64,000 nucleotides of DNA from Sphaerisporangium flaviroseum (GCF_039537005.1 NZ_BAAAZR010000020.1:186001-250000); one strand, 5' to 3'; shown: positions 26,241 to 34,880, numbered from the stretch's first letter. Made by a program: numbers and translations. The notes: generated by a model not told the origin, from the letters alone.

Positions 26241-26621
26241 CGCCCGGCCACCCGCCCGCGTCGGCCCCGCGCGGTAATTTCATGGCGTTTCATCGGGCCG
26301 GGGGGACGCTGCGGTCTGGATCATGGGTCCTAGCTGCGGCGGGAGTACGCAAGGCCCGCGAGGACGCTCCGCCGCGTCGCAGGCGGATTCCCACCCGGAG
26401 GGCGGCGGCTTAGAGTGCGTTACGCGTGAGCGCTTTCGCATCGCTGGTCGGCAGTCGACGGCTGTTCGCCCCACGGCGACGACCGGTTACTTCACCAGGT
26501 CTCTCGGTTTCACCATGACGTGCTTGACGTCCGTGACGTGCTCGAGCGTGCCGGGCGTGCTGCCGCCATGGGCGTTGTCGGTGTGCCGGAGACCTACGTC
26601 GTAACCCTCGAAAGGTGTTCC
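26241..26621. promoter_or_regulatory. Intergenic region upstream of the LPMO gene
   Basis: With the 35-bp repeat this makes a gene-free stretch of 444 bases. It should hold the promoter of the polysaccharide monooxygenase gene at 26622. A sequence GAGCGCTTTC (26428-26437) resembles half of the palindromes bound by LacI-family sugar regulators such as CebR, but the symmetry is imperfect. I see no convincing small gene here. Confidence 0.35.
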
Positions 26622-27689
26622 ATGAGAAGGCGAAGAAAGATCACGTTCACCGGTGTCGCCACCGTCATCGCGACCCTGCTGCTGGTCGCGTTGCTGCCTG
26701 GCCAGGCGTCGGCGCACGGCGCCATGATGGTTCCCGGAAGCCGCACCTACCTGTGCTGGCTGGACAGCGTCGGTTCCAACGGAGCGGCCCAGCCCACCAA
26801 CCCCGCGTGTCAGGCCGCCGTGGCCCAGAGCGGCACCAACTCGATCTACAACTGGTTCGCCGTGCTGCGCTCCGACGGCGCGGGCCGGACGAGCGGGTTC
26901 ATCCCCGACGGCCAGCTGTGCAGCGGCGCCGCGACCGTGTACAACTTCAGCGGCTACAACCTGGCCCGCACCGACTGGCCGGTGACCCACCTCACCGCCG
27001 GGGCCAACATCCAGTTCCGCTACAACAAGTGGGCGGCCCACCCGGGCACGTTCCGCACCTACATCACCAAGGACAGCTGGAGCCCGACCCGGCCGCTCGC
27101 GTGGAGCGACCTCGAGTCCACGCCGTTCTACGCCGCGACCGACCCGCCGAGCGCCGGCCCCGTCGGTAGCGTGGACGGCTACTACTACTGGAACGCCCGC
27201 CTGCCCTCGGGCAAGAGCGGCCGTCACATCGTCTACTCGGTGTGGCAGCGCTCCGACAGCAACGAGACCTTCTACAACTGCTCCGACGTCGTGTTCGACG
27301 GCGGCAACGGCGAAGTGACGGGCATCCGTGGCACCGTCCCGAACCCGACGACGTCGCCGACCCCGAACCCGACCCCGACCGGTGGCAACCCGGGCGCCTG
27401 CACCGCGACCTTCCAGACCACCGGTAACTGGGGCAACGGCTACCAGGCCGAGGTGACGGTGCGCAACACCGGCACCGGCGGGCTCAGCGGCTGGACCGTC
27501 AGAGGCACCCTGAACTCCGGCACCACCATCAACAGCCTGTGGAACGGCCAGCACACCCTCAGCGGGACCACGCTGACCGTACGCAACGCCCAGCACAACG
27601 GCACTCTGGCCGGCAACGCCTCGACGACCTTCGGGTACGTGGCGTCGGGTACGGCCGGAACGCCGAGCTTCACCTGCACCAGTCCCTAG
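26622..27689 (+). CDS. Secreted lytic polysaccharide monooxygenase (AA10) with CBM2
   Basis: A 355-residue copper enzyme that oxidatively cleaves cellulose or chitin outside the cell. The signal peptide ends ASA at residue 31, so the mature protein starts with His32 (HGAMMVPGS), the first histidine-brace ligand; the second His is in KWAAHPGTF. The AA10 domain spans about 32-235 with paired cysteines. A Pro/Thr/Asn linker (SPTPNPTPTGG) joins a C-terminal CBM2 (about 260-355) starting ACTATFQTTGNWGNGY and closed by FTCTSP. CBM2 and the sequence type favour cellulose. ATG at 26622 follows AAAGGTG. Confidence 0.9.
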   Translation: MRRRRKITFTGVATVIATLLLVALLPGQASAHGAMMVPGSRTYLCWLDSVGSNGAAQPTNPACQAAVAQSGTNSIYNWFAVLRSDGAGRTSGFIPDGQLCSGAATVYNFSGYNLARTDWPVTHLTAGANIQFRYNKWAAHPGTFRTYITKDSWSPTRPLAWSDLESTPFYAATDPPSAGPVGSVDGYYYWNARLPSGKSGRHIVYSVWQRSDSNETFYNCSDVVFDGGNGEVTGIRGTVPNPTTSPTPNPTPTGGNPGACTATFQTTGNWGNGYQAEVTVRNTGTGGLSGWTVRGTLNSGTTINSLWNGQHTLSGTTLTVRNAQHNGTLAGNASTTFGYVASGTAGTPSFTCTSP

Positions 27690-27836
27690 GCTCACCCTCG
27701 GGTGAACCGATGGGGTCCTGAATGACTCCCGGGCGGCACGTGAAGGCCGCGGTCCCGGCGGGCGGCACGTGAACTCCGGGTGAAGGGACGGTTGAGTCCT
27801 TGCGGCCCCTGATCGCGGTCCGGTTCGCTTGAGACC

Positions 27837-29212
27837 ATGACCCCCACTCTGCCTCCGGACGGCTCCCGGGCGCGTTCCTGGCCGGACGCCGACGCCGTCG
27901 GGCCCGCGGTGAGCGACCCGGTGATCGCCTACCGTGCGGTCGACCGCGACGCGCGAGGCGAGCTGGCGCACGAGGGCAACCGCGTGCCGGACATCGTGGC
28001 TCTGGACGCTCGCACCCTCGTGGTGGCCTGGCGGGCAGGCGTGGCCGACCCCCGCGACCTCGCGCCGACCGACCAGGGATCCATCCTCTACGCCCGGTCC
28101 ACCGGCGCGGGCAGGACATGGCGCACCGGCACCCTGGCCGCGGCCACCGCCACGCACCGCTACCACTACGTGATCTTCCTGAACGACGGCGGCACGCTCT
28201 ACGCGCTGCTCGGCAGGATCACCGTCGCCGCGGACCGCGACGCCGAGGGCGAGGTGAACGGTTTCCCGGTCGCCATGGTCGCCAGGCGCAGCGTCGACTC
28301 GGGACGGACCTGGACCGACTTCCCCGTCAGCGTGGACGTGCCCGCCAACCGGGCCGGGGTGGTCCTCGCGGGCAAGCCCCTGTGGTACGACGGCCTGTGG
28401 CTGCTCCCCTACTGGCGGGAGGCGGGGGGCGTCACCCGCGCGGGCGTGCTGCGCTCGGCCGACCTGACCCGGTGGACGTCGAGGGCCCCGGGCGCCAACC
28501 CGCCCGGGGTGCGCGCCGAGGAGCCCCAGGTCGTGGTGTCGCAGGACGACCCCGGCACGCTGCTCATGGTGGCCCGCACGCTGAACCTTACCGGCGGCAC
28601 CTCGGCGGAGGACCGGGACGCCTACTACCGCACGCACGCCGTCTACGCTGCGATCACCACCAGCTCCGACGGCGGCCTCACGTGGACCCCGATGACGCTC
28701 GACCGGGACCTGCCCAACTACTACGTCAAGCCGTTCTTCGCCAAGGACGCCGACGGCCGCTACCTGACGATCTACAACACGCTCGCCGGGCCGTTCACCG
28801 GCCCCGCGTCCGGCAAGCCGGAGCAGTACCGCGAGGTGCTGTGCTACAAGCTCAAGCGCCCCGGCGCCCCCTGGGGCCCCGGGCGGCTGTTCGCCGACGG
28901 CGCACGCCTGACCCGGGGTGCGGCCCGCGGCTGGGACGTCTACGCCGGCGCGGACGAGTACGAGCCTGGCCGCTTCTTCGTCGTCTGGGAGCACAACCAG
29001 ACCGCCATCAAGGTGGCCAGGCTCGACGTCTCCACCGCCTTGCGGGAGGCAACTCCGCCGAGGCCCACATCGAATGGACCCGGGTCGCCGCCACCTCACC
29101 CGGCCCGCCCCGCCGGCTGGTCGCACCGGCGGAGGGCACCGCGAGGCGGCGGGGGTGTCTCAGCGGTAGGCGCGAGGATCGGCGCCGAGGGAGCGCGACA
29201 GCCGTACGGTGA
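27837..29212 (+). CDS. Sialidase-like (BNR/Asp-box) protein with probable frameshift
   Basis: Six-bladed beta-propeller glycosidase-like protein. Asp-box motifs SxDxGxTW are seen: STGAGRTW (about 84), SVDSGRTW (about 155) and SSDGGLTW (about 280). There is no signal peptide, so the location is unclear. The frame stays open past about 29046 and then runs antisense through the whole next gene to 30404. After about 29046 the -1 frame (GNSAEAHIEWTRVAATSP) has better codon use and ends at 29212, so a one-base deletion near CGGGAGGC is likely. The end given here assumes that shift. It may be a pseudogene with a damaged C-terminus. Confidence 0.6.
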
Positions 29213-30377
29213 TGAACTCGTCGGGGTCGGCCTTGCCGGGCGTGCGGCCGGACGAGAACGGGAAGTTGTTGTCGTTGAGCAGCCCGAGCGTGGAGTCGTC
29301 GAGGATCACGACGTCCTCGATCGTCTGGAACGGGAAGCGGAAGGTGGTGCCGAAGCCGCCGACGCCCTTGGGGTTCGCCAGGTCGAGAAGGTCGGCCACC
29401 TGGGTCTTGTCGACCTTGCCGTCGCGGTCGCGGTCGCGGGTGTCGGTCAGGTAGACCCGCTTGAACTGCGCGGCGTCGCCCTGCTGGTTGTCGCGCTCGA
29501 TCACCAGGAACCGGTCGCGGTCGACCGCGATCATGTCGCCGATGGAGTTGCCCGGCGCTTCCAGCTGGTAGACCCAACGGCGGTCGGTGTAGGCACGCTT
29601 GCGCAGGTCGAACTCGTACATCCGCAGCGCACCGGCCGGGTCACCGGCCACCGTGCCCTCGAGGAGGGGGTAGAGCCGGCGGCCGTCGACCGCGCGGGCC
29701 ATGCCCTCGAAGCCCTTGCTCCTCGCGAGGTTCGGCGTGCCTCCGCCGAGATAGGGGTTCTCCGGAGCCTGGACCCCGGGAAGCGCGACCGGGGCTTCGA
29801 GCAGCGAGCCCGAGGGCGAGAAGTGCAGCAGGAACGGGCCGAACTCGTCGCCGATCCAGTAGGTGCCGTCGGGGTTCCTGACCATCGACTCCACGTCGAA
29901 GTCGGCGCCGGTGAGCCTGCGGTCGGAACGGGTCAGCGGGAAGGTGACGTGCCGGTCGGGGTCGCTCAGGTCGACGCCCCCCACCGCCCGCACGACGCCC
30001 GTACGGAAGTCGGGCTTGACCCGCTGGATCCTGAGCAGGAAGTCGGCGCTGTTGGCCTTGTTGCCGTACCCGTTGTCGGACAGCACGTCGAAGGTGCCGT
30101 CGTGGCGGCGGGCGACGCCGCTGAAGCCCTGCACCGGCTGGCCGGCGAAGGGCGGGGTGACGCCGTTGATCGGAGCGGTGCCGAGCAGGGCGCCCGAGGG
30201 CTCGCTGTTCGGCACGAAGGTCTCGGCGGGCAAGGAGGCGAAACCGGTCAGCGTCGCACGGCCGAACGGGACGGTGGCGCCGTCGCCGTGCCCGTCGCGC
30301 CCGTGGTCGGCGAAGGCCGGGGCGGAGAGGCCCAGCGCCAGCACGGCGGCGCCCAGCCCGATCATGGTTCTTCTCAT
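29160..30377 (-). CDS. Secreted esterase-like phytase family protein
   Basis: A 405-residue secreted protein of the phytase-like (PF13449) beta-propeller family. The signal peptide is residues 1-23 (ALGLSAPAFA-D). Family features include GFSGVARRHDGTFDVLSDNGYGNK near 87-110, DVESMVRNPDGTYWIGDEFGPFLLHFSPSG near 165-195 and LLNDNNFPFSSGR near the end. Many members are secreted phosphodiesterase or phytase-like, but activity is rarely proved. The ATG at 30377 gives the best signal peptide; no clear ribosome-binding site is present. Confidence 0.85.
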   Translation of the reverse strand: MRRTMIGLGAAVLALGLSAPAFADHGRDGHGDGATVPFGRATLTGFASLPAETFVPNSEPSGALLGTAPINGVTPPFAGQPVQGFSGVARRHDGTFDVLSDNGYGNKANSADFLLRIQRVKPDFRTGVVRAVGGVDLSDPDRHVTFPLTRSDRRLTGADFDVESMVRNPDGTYWIGDEFGPFLLHFSPSGSLLEAPVALPGVQAPENPYLGGGTPNLARSKGFEGMARAVDGRRLYPLLEGTVAGDPAGALRMYEFDLRKRAYTDRRWVYQLEAPGNSIGDMIAVDRDRFLVIERDNQQGDAAQFKRVYLTDTRDRDRDGKVDKTQVADLLDLANPKGVGGFGTTFRFPFQTIEDVVILDDSTLGLLNDNNFPFSSGRTPGKADPDEFITVRLSRSLGADPRAYR

Positions 30378-30567
30378 GGCCGACACGTTAGAGCGGCTCG
30401 ATGAAGCCGGGCACAACGCCGGATGACCCATAGGTGCCTGTGTCATGTTCGGACACACCGCCTCTCAGAAAAACCCTCAGCAGCAGGGCTTCCCGCTACA
30501 GATCTCCCTACTCCATGGCGTGACCAGCACCTTTGCCAAACAGCCGATGTACGGGACACGACCCTTC

Positions 30568-30603
30568 GACTACTATCAGTAGTCAGCTGCATGCTACAGG
30601 TAG
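30568..30603. promoter_or_regulatory. Two CTAC/GTAG dyads, possible repressor operators
   Basis: GACTACTATCAGTAGTC (30568-30584) is a perfect palindrome with 7-bp arms around ATC; CTACAGGTAG (30594-30603) is a second perfect dyad. Their centres are about 22 bp apart, near two helical turns, so two dimers could bind the same DNA face. They precede the small gene at 30616 and lie in the intergenic space with the divergent phytase-like gene. CTAC/GTAG dyads resemble sites of BlaI/CopY-type repressors, by inference only. Confidence 0.5.
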
Positions 30604-30615
30604 TGGGGCGATGCG

Positions 30616-31023
30616 TTGACGGAGCGACGATCTCGGGTGCGGGCGGCTCTTCGCACCTTCGTGGCCGTGGCCGCCGTCGTTCTCCTCATTCTCGGCCTCG
30701 GCCAGCACGCGCCTCATTTCACTCCCCTCCTGGCCGCACCGGGCGGGCCGATCGCTCCGGCCGCCGAGATGCCGTCGGGGACCCTCCCCGCGCCCCTCCC
30801 TGAGGACACCGATCAGGACGGTTGCCCGAAGCCGGGGGGAAATCCCTGCTCCGCCGGATGGGCCAAGCCTCCCCCGCCGCCGCCTCGCCACGGCGGGCAT
30901 TCATCGCAGAGGCACAGGGCCGCCGGCAAGGCGGGATCTCCGTCTGAGCTGTCCGGGGTGTGCTCGTCCGCCCTGCGATGGACGCTGCCCGCAGGGCCTC
31001 GCCTGACGGTATTCCGCTGCTGA
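30616..31023 (+). CDS. Small exported or membrane-anchored proline-rich protein
   Basis: A 135-residue protein that I do not recognise. After a basic start (RRSRVRAALR) there is one hydrophobic segment (FVAVAAVVLLILGLG, about 15-30), then a proline-rich outer part (PLPEDTDQDG, KPPPPPPRHGG) and four cysteines. It may be a secreted or single-pass protein. The start is a TTG at 30616 (GGGGCG upstream) or a GTG at 30637. The palindromes at 30568-30603 precede it directly. The carbonic anhydrase gene follows after 97 bases. Confidence 0.5.
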   Translation: MTERRSRVRAALRTFVAVAAVVLLILGLGQHAPHFTPLLAAPGGPIAPAAEMPSGTLPAPLPEDTDQDGCPKPGGNPCSAGWAKPPPPPPRHGGHSSQRHRAAGKAGSPSELSGVCSSALRWTLPAGPRLTVFRC

Positions 31024-31120
31024 TCACAGGGCTCTCCCGCACGTGACGCGGGGGACCGGGCGTGCTCGCGCGTCCGGCTGGTCTTCCATGCCCGTCATCA
31101 GCCCGAAGGAGTCCACTGCC

Positions 31121-31705
31121 ATGCAGTCGTTGATCGACCATGCCCGAACGTTCCACCAGAAGGTCAGCGGGGGCCGAGAACAGGCGGCCACCCTCCGAGA
31201 AGGCGTCTCACCCCAGGCGATGTTCATCACCTGCTCCGACGCACAGGTGATCCCCTCCTTGATCACCGGCGCCCGGCCAGGGGAGCTGTTCGAGCTGCGG
31301 ACAGCCGGCAACATCATCCCGCCCTACCGCCTCGGCCGGCTCACCGCCGAGGCCGCCACCATCGAGTACGCCGTCAACATCCTGGGCGTGCAGGACCTGA
31401 TCGTGTGCGGCCACACGCGCTGCGGCGCCGTCCAGGGCCGGGTCCGCTCCTGGACGCTCCGATCGGCCCCCACGACGCGCTGGTGGCTGCTGCAGACCCA
31501 CCGGTGGCGGGAGGCGCACGTGACCGGGGACGAGGAGCCCGGGCAGGCCCATCTCATCGCCCAGCTCGACAAGCTGCGCCGCTATCCGCGGGTGGCCCGG
31601 CGCCTGGCCGGTGGGCGGCTGCGCCTGCACGGCTGGTTCTACGAGGTGGACACCGGCGTGGTGTCGAACTACCAGCCCGAGACCGGGACCTTCACGCCCC
31701 TGTGA
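31121..31705 (+). CDS. Beta-class carbonic anhydrase family protein
   Basis: A 194-residue beta-carbonic anhydrase-like protein, family role CO2 + water to bicarbonate. Zinc ligands are seen in ITCSDAQ (Cys near 40 and Asp near 42) and CGHTRCG (His and Cys near 97-100), with the family segment LFELRTAGNIIPPY between. The Asp-Arg pair of the CxDxR motif is altered: it reads CSDAQ, so the usual Arg is Gln. Activity may be lowered or changed. ATG at 31121 follows AAGGAG at nine bases. Confidence 0.82.
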   Translation: MQSLIDHARTFHQKVSGGREQAATLREGVSPQAMFITCSDAQVIPSLITGARPGELFELRTAGNIIPPYRLGRLTAEAATIEYAVNILGVQDLIVCGHTRCGAVQGRVRSWTLRSAPTTRWWLLQTHRWREAHVTGDEEPGQAHLIAQLDKLRRYPRVARRLAGGRLRLHGWFYEVDTGVVSNYQPETGTFTPL

Positions 31706-31765
31706 CCGTCCGCCTGTTCCGATCCGCTTAGCCCGGCCGCCCGCGATCCCCCGAACACCACGATC

Positions 31766-31811
31766 CCGTCCAAGGCTGTGCCACGCCCCGGCGCGGCACA
31801 GCCTTGGACGG
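31766..31811 (+). terminator. Strong terminator hairpin
   Basis: Perfect 17-bp arms CCGTCCAAGGCTGTGCC (31766-31782) and GGCACAGCCTTGGACGG (31795-31811) with a 12-base loop follow the carbonic anhydrase stop by 60 bases. It should end that transcript and isolate the metal-sensor operon downstream. No T-run follows. Confidence 0.75.
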
Positions 31812-31867
31812 CGAGCAGGCCCACCCCAGGTCGACAGCGGAGATCGGGCTCCTTACACTTCGACATA

Positions 31868-31881
31868 TGAAGGATCGTTCA
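31868..31881. promoter_or_regulatory. Candidate SmtB-type operator TGAA-N6-TTCA
   Basis: The dyad TGAAGGATCGTTCA lies just before the preferred ArsR start at 31894. SmtB/CzrA-type repressors bind related TGAA...TTCA dyads in their own promoters, so zinc-dependent autorepression is likely by analogy. Confidence 0.45.
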
Positions 31882-31893
31882 AGCGTTGTAGTG

Positions 31894-32271
31894 ATGGAGC
31901 CCGAGGCGTGCTCGGTGCCCGTGGTGGACGCCGAGCGTGTGACCTCGGTGCGCCAAGCGCTTCCATCCGAGGAGACGGTCCAGGATCTCGCCCAGGTCTT
32001 CGGCCTCCTCGCCGACCCGGGCCGGCTGCGGATGATGGCCGCCCTGCTGGAAGGCGGGGAGATGTGCGTGTGCGACCTGGCCGCGGCCACCGGCCAGAGC
32101 ATGTCGGGCGCCTCGCATGCGCTGCGGCTGCTCCGGATGCGCCGGGTCGTCAAGGTGCGCCGCTCGGGGCGGATGGCCTACTACCAGCTCGCCGACTCCC
32201 ACGTCCGCATGCTGTTCGACCTGGCCATCACCCACGCCCGGCACACGGAAGGAGAGCTGGGCCATGGGTGA
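31894..32271 (+). CDS. ArsR/SmtB family metal-sensing repressor
   Basis: A winged-helix repressor of about 125 residues. It carries both known metal sites of the family: the ELCVCD-like motif EMCVCDL near 55-61 with an N-terminal Cys (PEACSV), and the alpha-5 motif DxHx10HxxH, here DSHVRMLFDLAITHARH near 104-120, a zinc site of SmtB. It should release DNA when metal binds and allow expression of the efflux gene that overlaps it by eight bases. ATG at 31894 is preferred as the dyad then lies upstream; ATG at 31867 is an alternative within the dyad. Confidence 0.85.
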   Translation: MEPEACSVPVVDAERVTSVRQALPSEETVQDLAQVFGLLADPGRLRMMAALLEGGEMCVCDLAAATGQSMSGASHALRLLRMRRVVKVRRSGRMAYYQLADSHVRMLFDLAITHARHTEGELGHG

Positions 32272-33265
32272 GCGGGTGGAGCACGATCACGCCAGGGGTC
32301 ACGGCCACGGCCACGGGGTCAGCGCCGAGTCCGACCGGCGCTACCTCTACGGCGCGCTCGCGCTGATCGTGGTGTTCATGGCCGTCGAGGTGGTCATCGG
32401 CTTCATCGCGGGCTCCCTTGCGCTGATCTCCGATGCGGGCCACATGCTGACCGATGCCATCGCCATCGTCTTCGCGCTGGTCGCCATGCGGATCGCCCAG
32501 CGTCCTCCCCAGGGCGGCTTCACCTACGGGCTCAAGCGCGCCGAGATCATTTCCGCGCAGATCAACGGCATCACACTGCTCTTACTGAGTGCCTACTTCG
32601 TGTACGAGGGCATCAGGCGGGTGATCACACCGCCGGAGGTCGACGGCGTCTACGTCGTGGCGACCGGCCTGGCGGGCATCGCCGTCAACATCGCCGCCGC
32701 CTGGCTGCTGAACAGGGCGAACCGGTCCAGCCTCAACATCGAGGGCGCCTTCCAGCACATCCTCAACGACCTCTACGCCTTCGTGGCGACCACGATCGCG
32801 GGACTGGTGATCTGGCTGTCCGGCTGGAGCAGGGCCGACGCGATCGCCGCCCTGGTGGTCGCGGCGCTGATGCTCAAGGCGGGCTGGGGCCTGGTCCGCG
32901 ACTCGGGCAGGGTGTTCATGGAGGCCGCCCCCGCCGGGATGAACCCCGCGGAGATCGGCAGGAAGACGGCCGCGCTGGAGAACGTCGTCGAGGTGCACGA
33001 TCTCCACATCTGGGAGGTCACCTCCGGGTACGCGGCGCTCTCCGCGCACATCCTGGTCGCCCCCGGCACCGACTGCCACGCGGTCCGGGTCGCCGCGGAG
33101 CGCCTCGTCCACGACCAGTACGGCATCGGCCACACCACCCTCCAGGTCGACCACGCGACGCCCGACCTCCTCACCATCGGCCACGCCGATCCCCACTGCG
33201 CCGACCCGCACGGTCCCACCCATCGGCGCGACACGCCCGTTTCCCCTCCTCGGAAACGGCACTGA
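32264..33265 (+). CDS. Cation diffusion facilitator, zinc efflux (CzcD/ZitB type)
   Basis: A 333-residue membrane antiporter exporting Zn2+ (and perhaps Cd2+/Co2+) for protons. The N-terminus is His-rich (HDHARGHGHGHG). Six transmembrane helices are visible; the transport site residues are in SDAGHMLTDA (helix 2) and FQHILNDLYAF (helix 5). The C-terminal cytoplasmic domain contains VEVHDLHIWEVTSGYAALSAH, and a His/Cys tail (HADPHCADPH) follows. ATG overlaps the sensor gene's stop by eight bases and follows GGAGAG, so it is cotranscribed with the sensor. Confidence 0.93.
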   Translation: MGERVEHDHARGHGHGHGVSAESDRRYLYGALALIVVFMAVEVVIGFIAGSLALISDAGHMLTDAIAIVFALVAMRIAQRPPQGGFTYGLKRAEIISAQINGITLLLLSAYFVYEGIRRVITPPEVDGVYVVATGLAGIAVNIAAAWLLNRANRSSLNIEGAFQHILNDLYAFVATTIAGLVIWLSGWSRADAIAALVVAALMLKAGWGLVRDSGRVFMEAAPAGMNPAEIGRKTAALENVVEVHDLHIWEVTSGYAALSAHILVAPGTDCHAVRVAAERLVHDQYGIGHTTLQVDHATPDLLTIGHADPHCADPHGPTHRRDTPVSPPRKRH

Positions 33266-33371
33266 CCTGTACGGCTGGTGTGCGGGTCACCGCGAGAGAC
33301 CTGCGTTGTTGAAGTGACCTGCCGAAGCACTGTTCCAAAAGGGCTGGATTAACATCCAAAATTGTGGACAG

Positions 33372-33399
33372 TTGGCTTTAAATCCCGTCAAGCTAAGGC
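33372..33399 (+). promoter_or_regulatory. Candidate promoter of transglutaminase-like gene
   Basis: TTGGCT (33372-33377) and TAAGGC (33394-33399) are 16 bases apart in a locally AT-rich stretch (33340-33395). Transcription would start about 30 bases before the ATG. Matches to the consensus are partial. Confidence 0.3.
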
Positions 33400-33436
33400 C
33401 GCGCGGTTCCGGTCCACATAGCAAGGGAAGGCAACC

Positions 33437-34348
33437 ATGGCCGACGCACGTCATGCGCTCGAAGCTGAAGAGCGGGCCTTCTACGGCGCCCACAGCGTAT
33501 TCAGCGACCCCGGGGACCTGAGCAGGCTGGAAGGCATGCCCGCCGACCCGGCCGAGCTCGCCCTGATCGTACGAAACCTCCTCATACACCGGGAAGAAGC
33601 AGTTCTTTTCGGCTTCACCGTTCCGGACAACCGTAAGAACGAGGCGGAGACGCGTTATGTCTCCGCCATCCTGAGCATCATCGCCGAACGCGACGGCAAG
33701 CCGCTCATGGTCGCGCGCCCGCCCGACAAACGGTTCGCCGGCACCTGCCGCGACTTCGCGCTCGTGCTGTGCTCCCTGCTGCGGAACACCGGCACCCCCG
33801 CCCGCATCCGCTGCGGCTTCGCTTCGTACTTCCTCGAAGGGCTCCACGAGGACCACTGGGTCGCCGAATACTGGAGCGCGGAGCGGGGATGGACGCTGAT
33901 CGACGCCCAGCTTCCGGCGCCCGAGCTGATGGAGACGTTCAAGATCCCGTTCGATCCCATGGACGTGCCTCGCGACCGGTTCCTCGTGGCCGGCGACGCC
34001 TGGCGCGCCTGCCGGGCAGGGCAGGCCGACCCGGAGAAGTTCGGGGTGTCCCTCATCAACCTCTCCGGCATGGACTTCGTCCAGAGCAACGTCGTACGGG
34101 ACCTGGCGGCGCTGAACAAGGTCGAAGTGCTGCCGTGGGACGGCTGGGACCTCGCCGAGAGGTTCCACAAGGACCTGCTCGACGCCGAGATGAAGCTCCT
34201 GGACAGGGTCGCCGAGGCCGAGAGCGCCGGCGGCCCGTTCCCCGAGCTGCGGAACCTGTTCCTCGCCCACCCCGGCCTGCGCACCCCCTCCGCCGTCATC
34301 TCGCACACCACCTACTCGGGCACCAGGACCGTCCCCCTGCGCTCCTGA
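33437..34348 (+). CDS. Transglutaminase-like domain protein
   Basis: A 303-residue soluble protein with the papain-like transglutaminase core. The triad is visible as Cys in GTCRDFALVLCSLLR (near 100), His in HEDHWVAEYW (near 138) and Asp in WTLIDAQLP (near 155). Bacterial members act as proteases or cross-linkers of unknown target. No signal peptide. ATG follows GGGAAGG. It converges with the ArsR gene. Confidence 0.8.
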   Translation: MADARHALEAEERAFYGAHSVFSDPGDLSRLEGMPADPAELALIVRNLLIHREEAVLFGFTVPDNRKNEAETRYVSAILSIIAERDGKPLMVARPPDKRFAGTCRDFALVLCSLLRNTGTPARIRCGFASYFLEGLHEDHWVAEYWSAERGWTLIDAQLPAPELMETFKIPFDPMDVPRDRFLVAGDAWRACRAGQADPEKFGVSLINLSGMDFVQSNVVRDLAALNKVEVLPWDGWDLAERFHKDLLDAEMKLLDRVAEAESAGGPFPELRNLFLAHPGLRTPSAVISHTTYSGTRTVPLRS

Positions 34349-34361
34349 TACGGCGGGCGCG

Positions 34362-34727
34362 TCAGGGGGTCCCCTGATCCGCACCCCTGGCGCCGTCCCT
34401 CGCGCGGCGTTCCCGCCTGCCCCGCGCGAGCTCGGTGCCGAGAGCGTCCAGCCGCTGGTTCCAGAAGCCCCGGAAGTGCTCGAGCCACACGTCGACCTCC
34501 TGCAGCGGCGCGGGGTCCACCGCGTACAGGCGCCGGGTGCCCTCCGCCCGGACGGTCGCGAACCCGTTGTCGCGCAGCACCCGCAGGTGCTGGGACACAC
34601 CGGGCTGCGAGATGCCGAACTCGCCCTGCACGACGGCGCCGATCTCGCCCGCGGAGCGTTCGCCCTCGGCGAGCAGCTCCAGGATCCGGCGCCGGACCGG
34701 GTCCCCGAGAACGTCGAACGCGTGCAT
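34362..34727 (-). CDS. ArsR-type winged-helix regulator
   Basis: A 121-residue regulator of the HTH-5 type: FDVLGDPVRRRILELLAEGERSAGEI near 4-29, then the recognition region ISQPGVSQHLRVLRDNG and the wing RAEGTRRLYAV. It lacks the metal-binding cysteine and histidine motifs of the SmtB paralogue at 31894, so it belongs to the metal-independent group often linked to SRPBCC (AHSA1) proteins; no such gene is next to it. Ends 13 bases from the converging transglutaminase gene. Confidence 0.85.
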   Translation of the reverse strand: MHAFDVLGDPVRRRILELLAEGERSAGEIGAVVQGEFGISQPGVSQHLRVLRDNGFATVRAEGTRRLYAVDPAPLQEVDVWLEHFRGFWNQRLDALGTELARGRRERRARDGARGADQGTP

Positions 34728-34880
34728 GCGGCCTCACAATTCATCTGCCCGTGCCTGACGGGGCGATCGTCCCGCCATCCATGGTCCAAGCATCCCGGGC
34801 GGAACACCACCGCGCACCCCGGACCTCTGCCGGACGAGGCGCTCGGCCGCGCCATCCGAGGTGGCGTCCCCACGCGGTGA

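Noticed and set aside
26487..29126. An 879-codon minus-strand frame opposite the LPMO and sialidase genes
   Set aside because: The plus-strand genes have signal peptide, catalytic motifs and Asp-boxes; this frame has none.
29213..30404. Extension of the sialidase-like protein to 855 residues
   Set aside because: Beyond about 29046 the frame has poor codon use and is antisense to a well-supported secreted enzyme gene.
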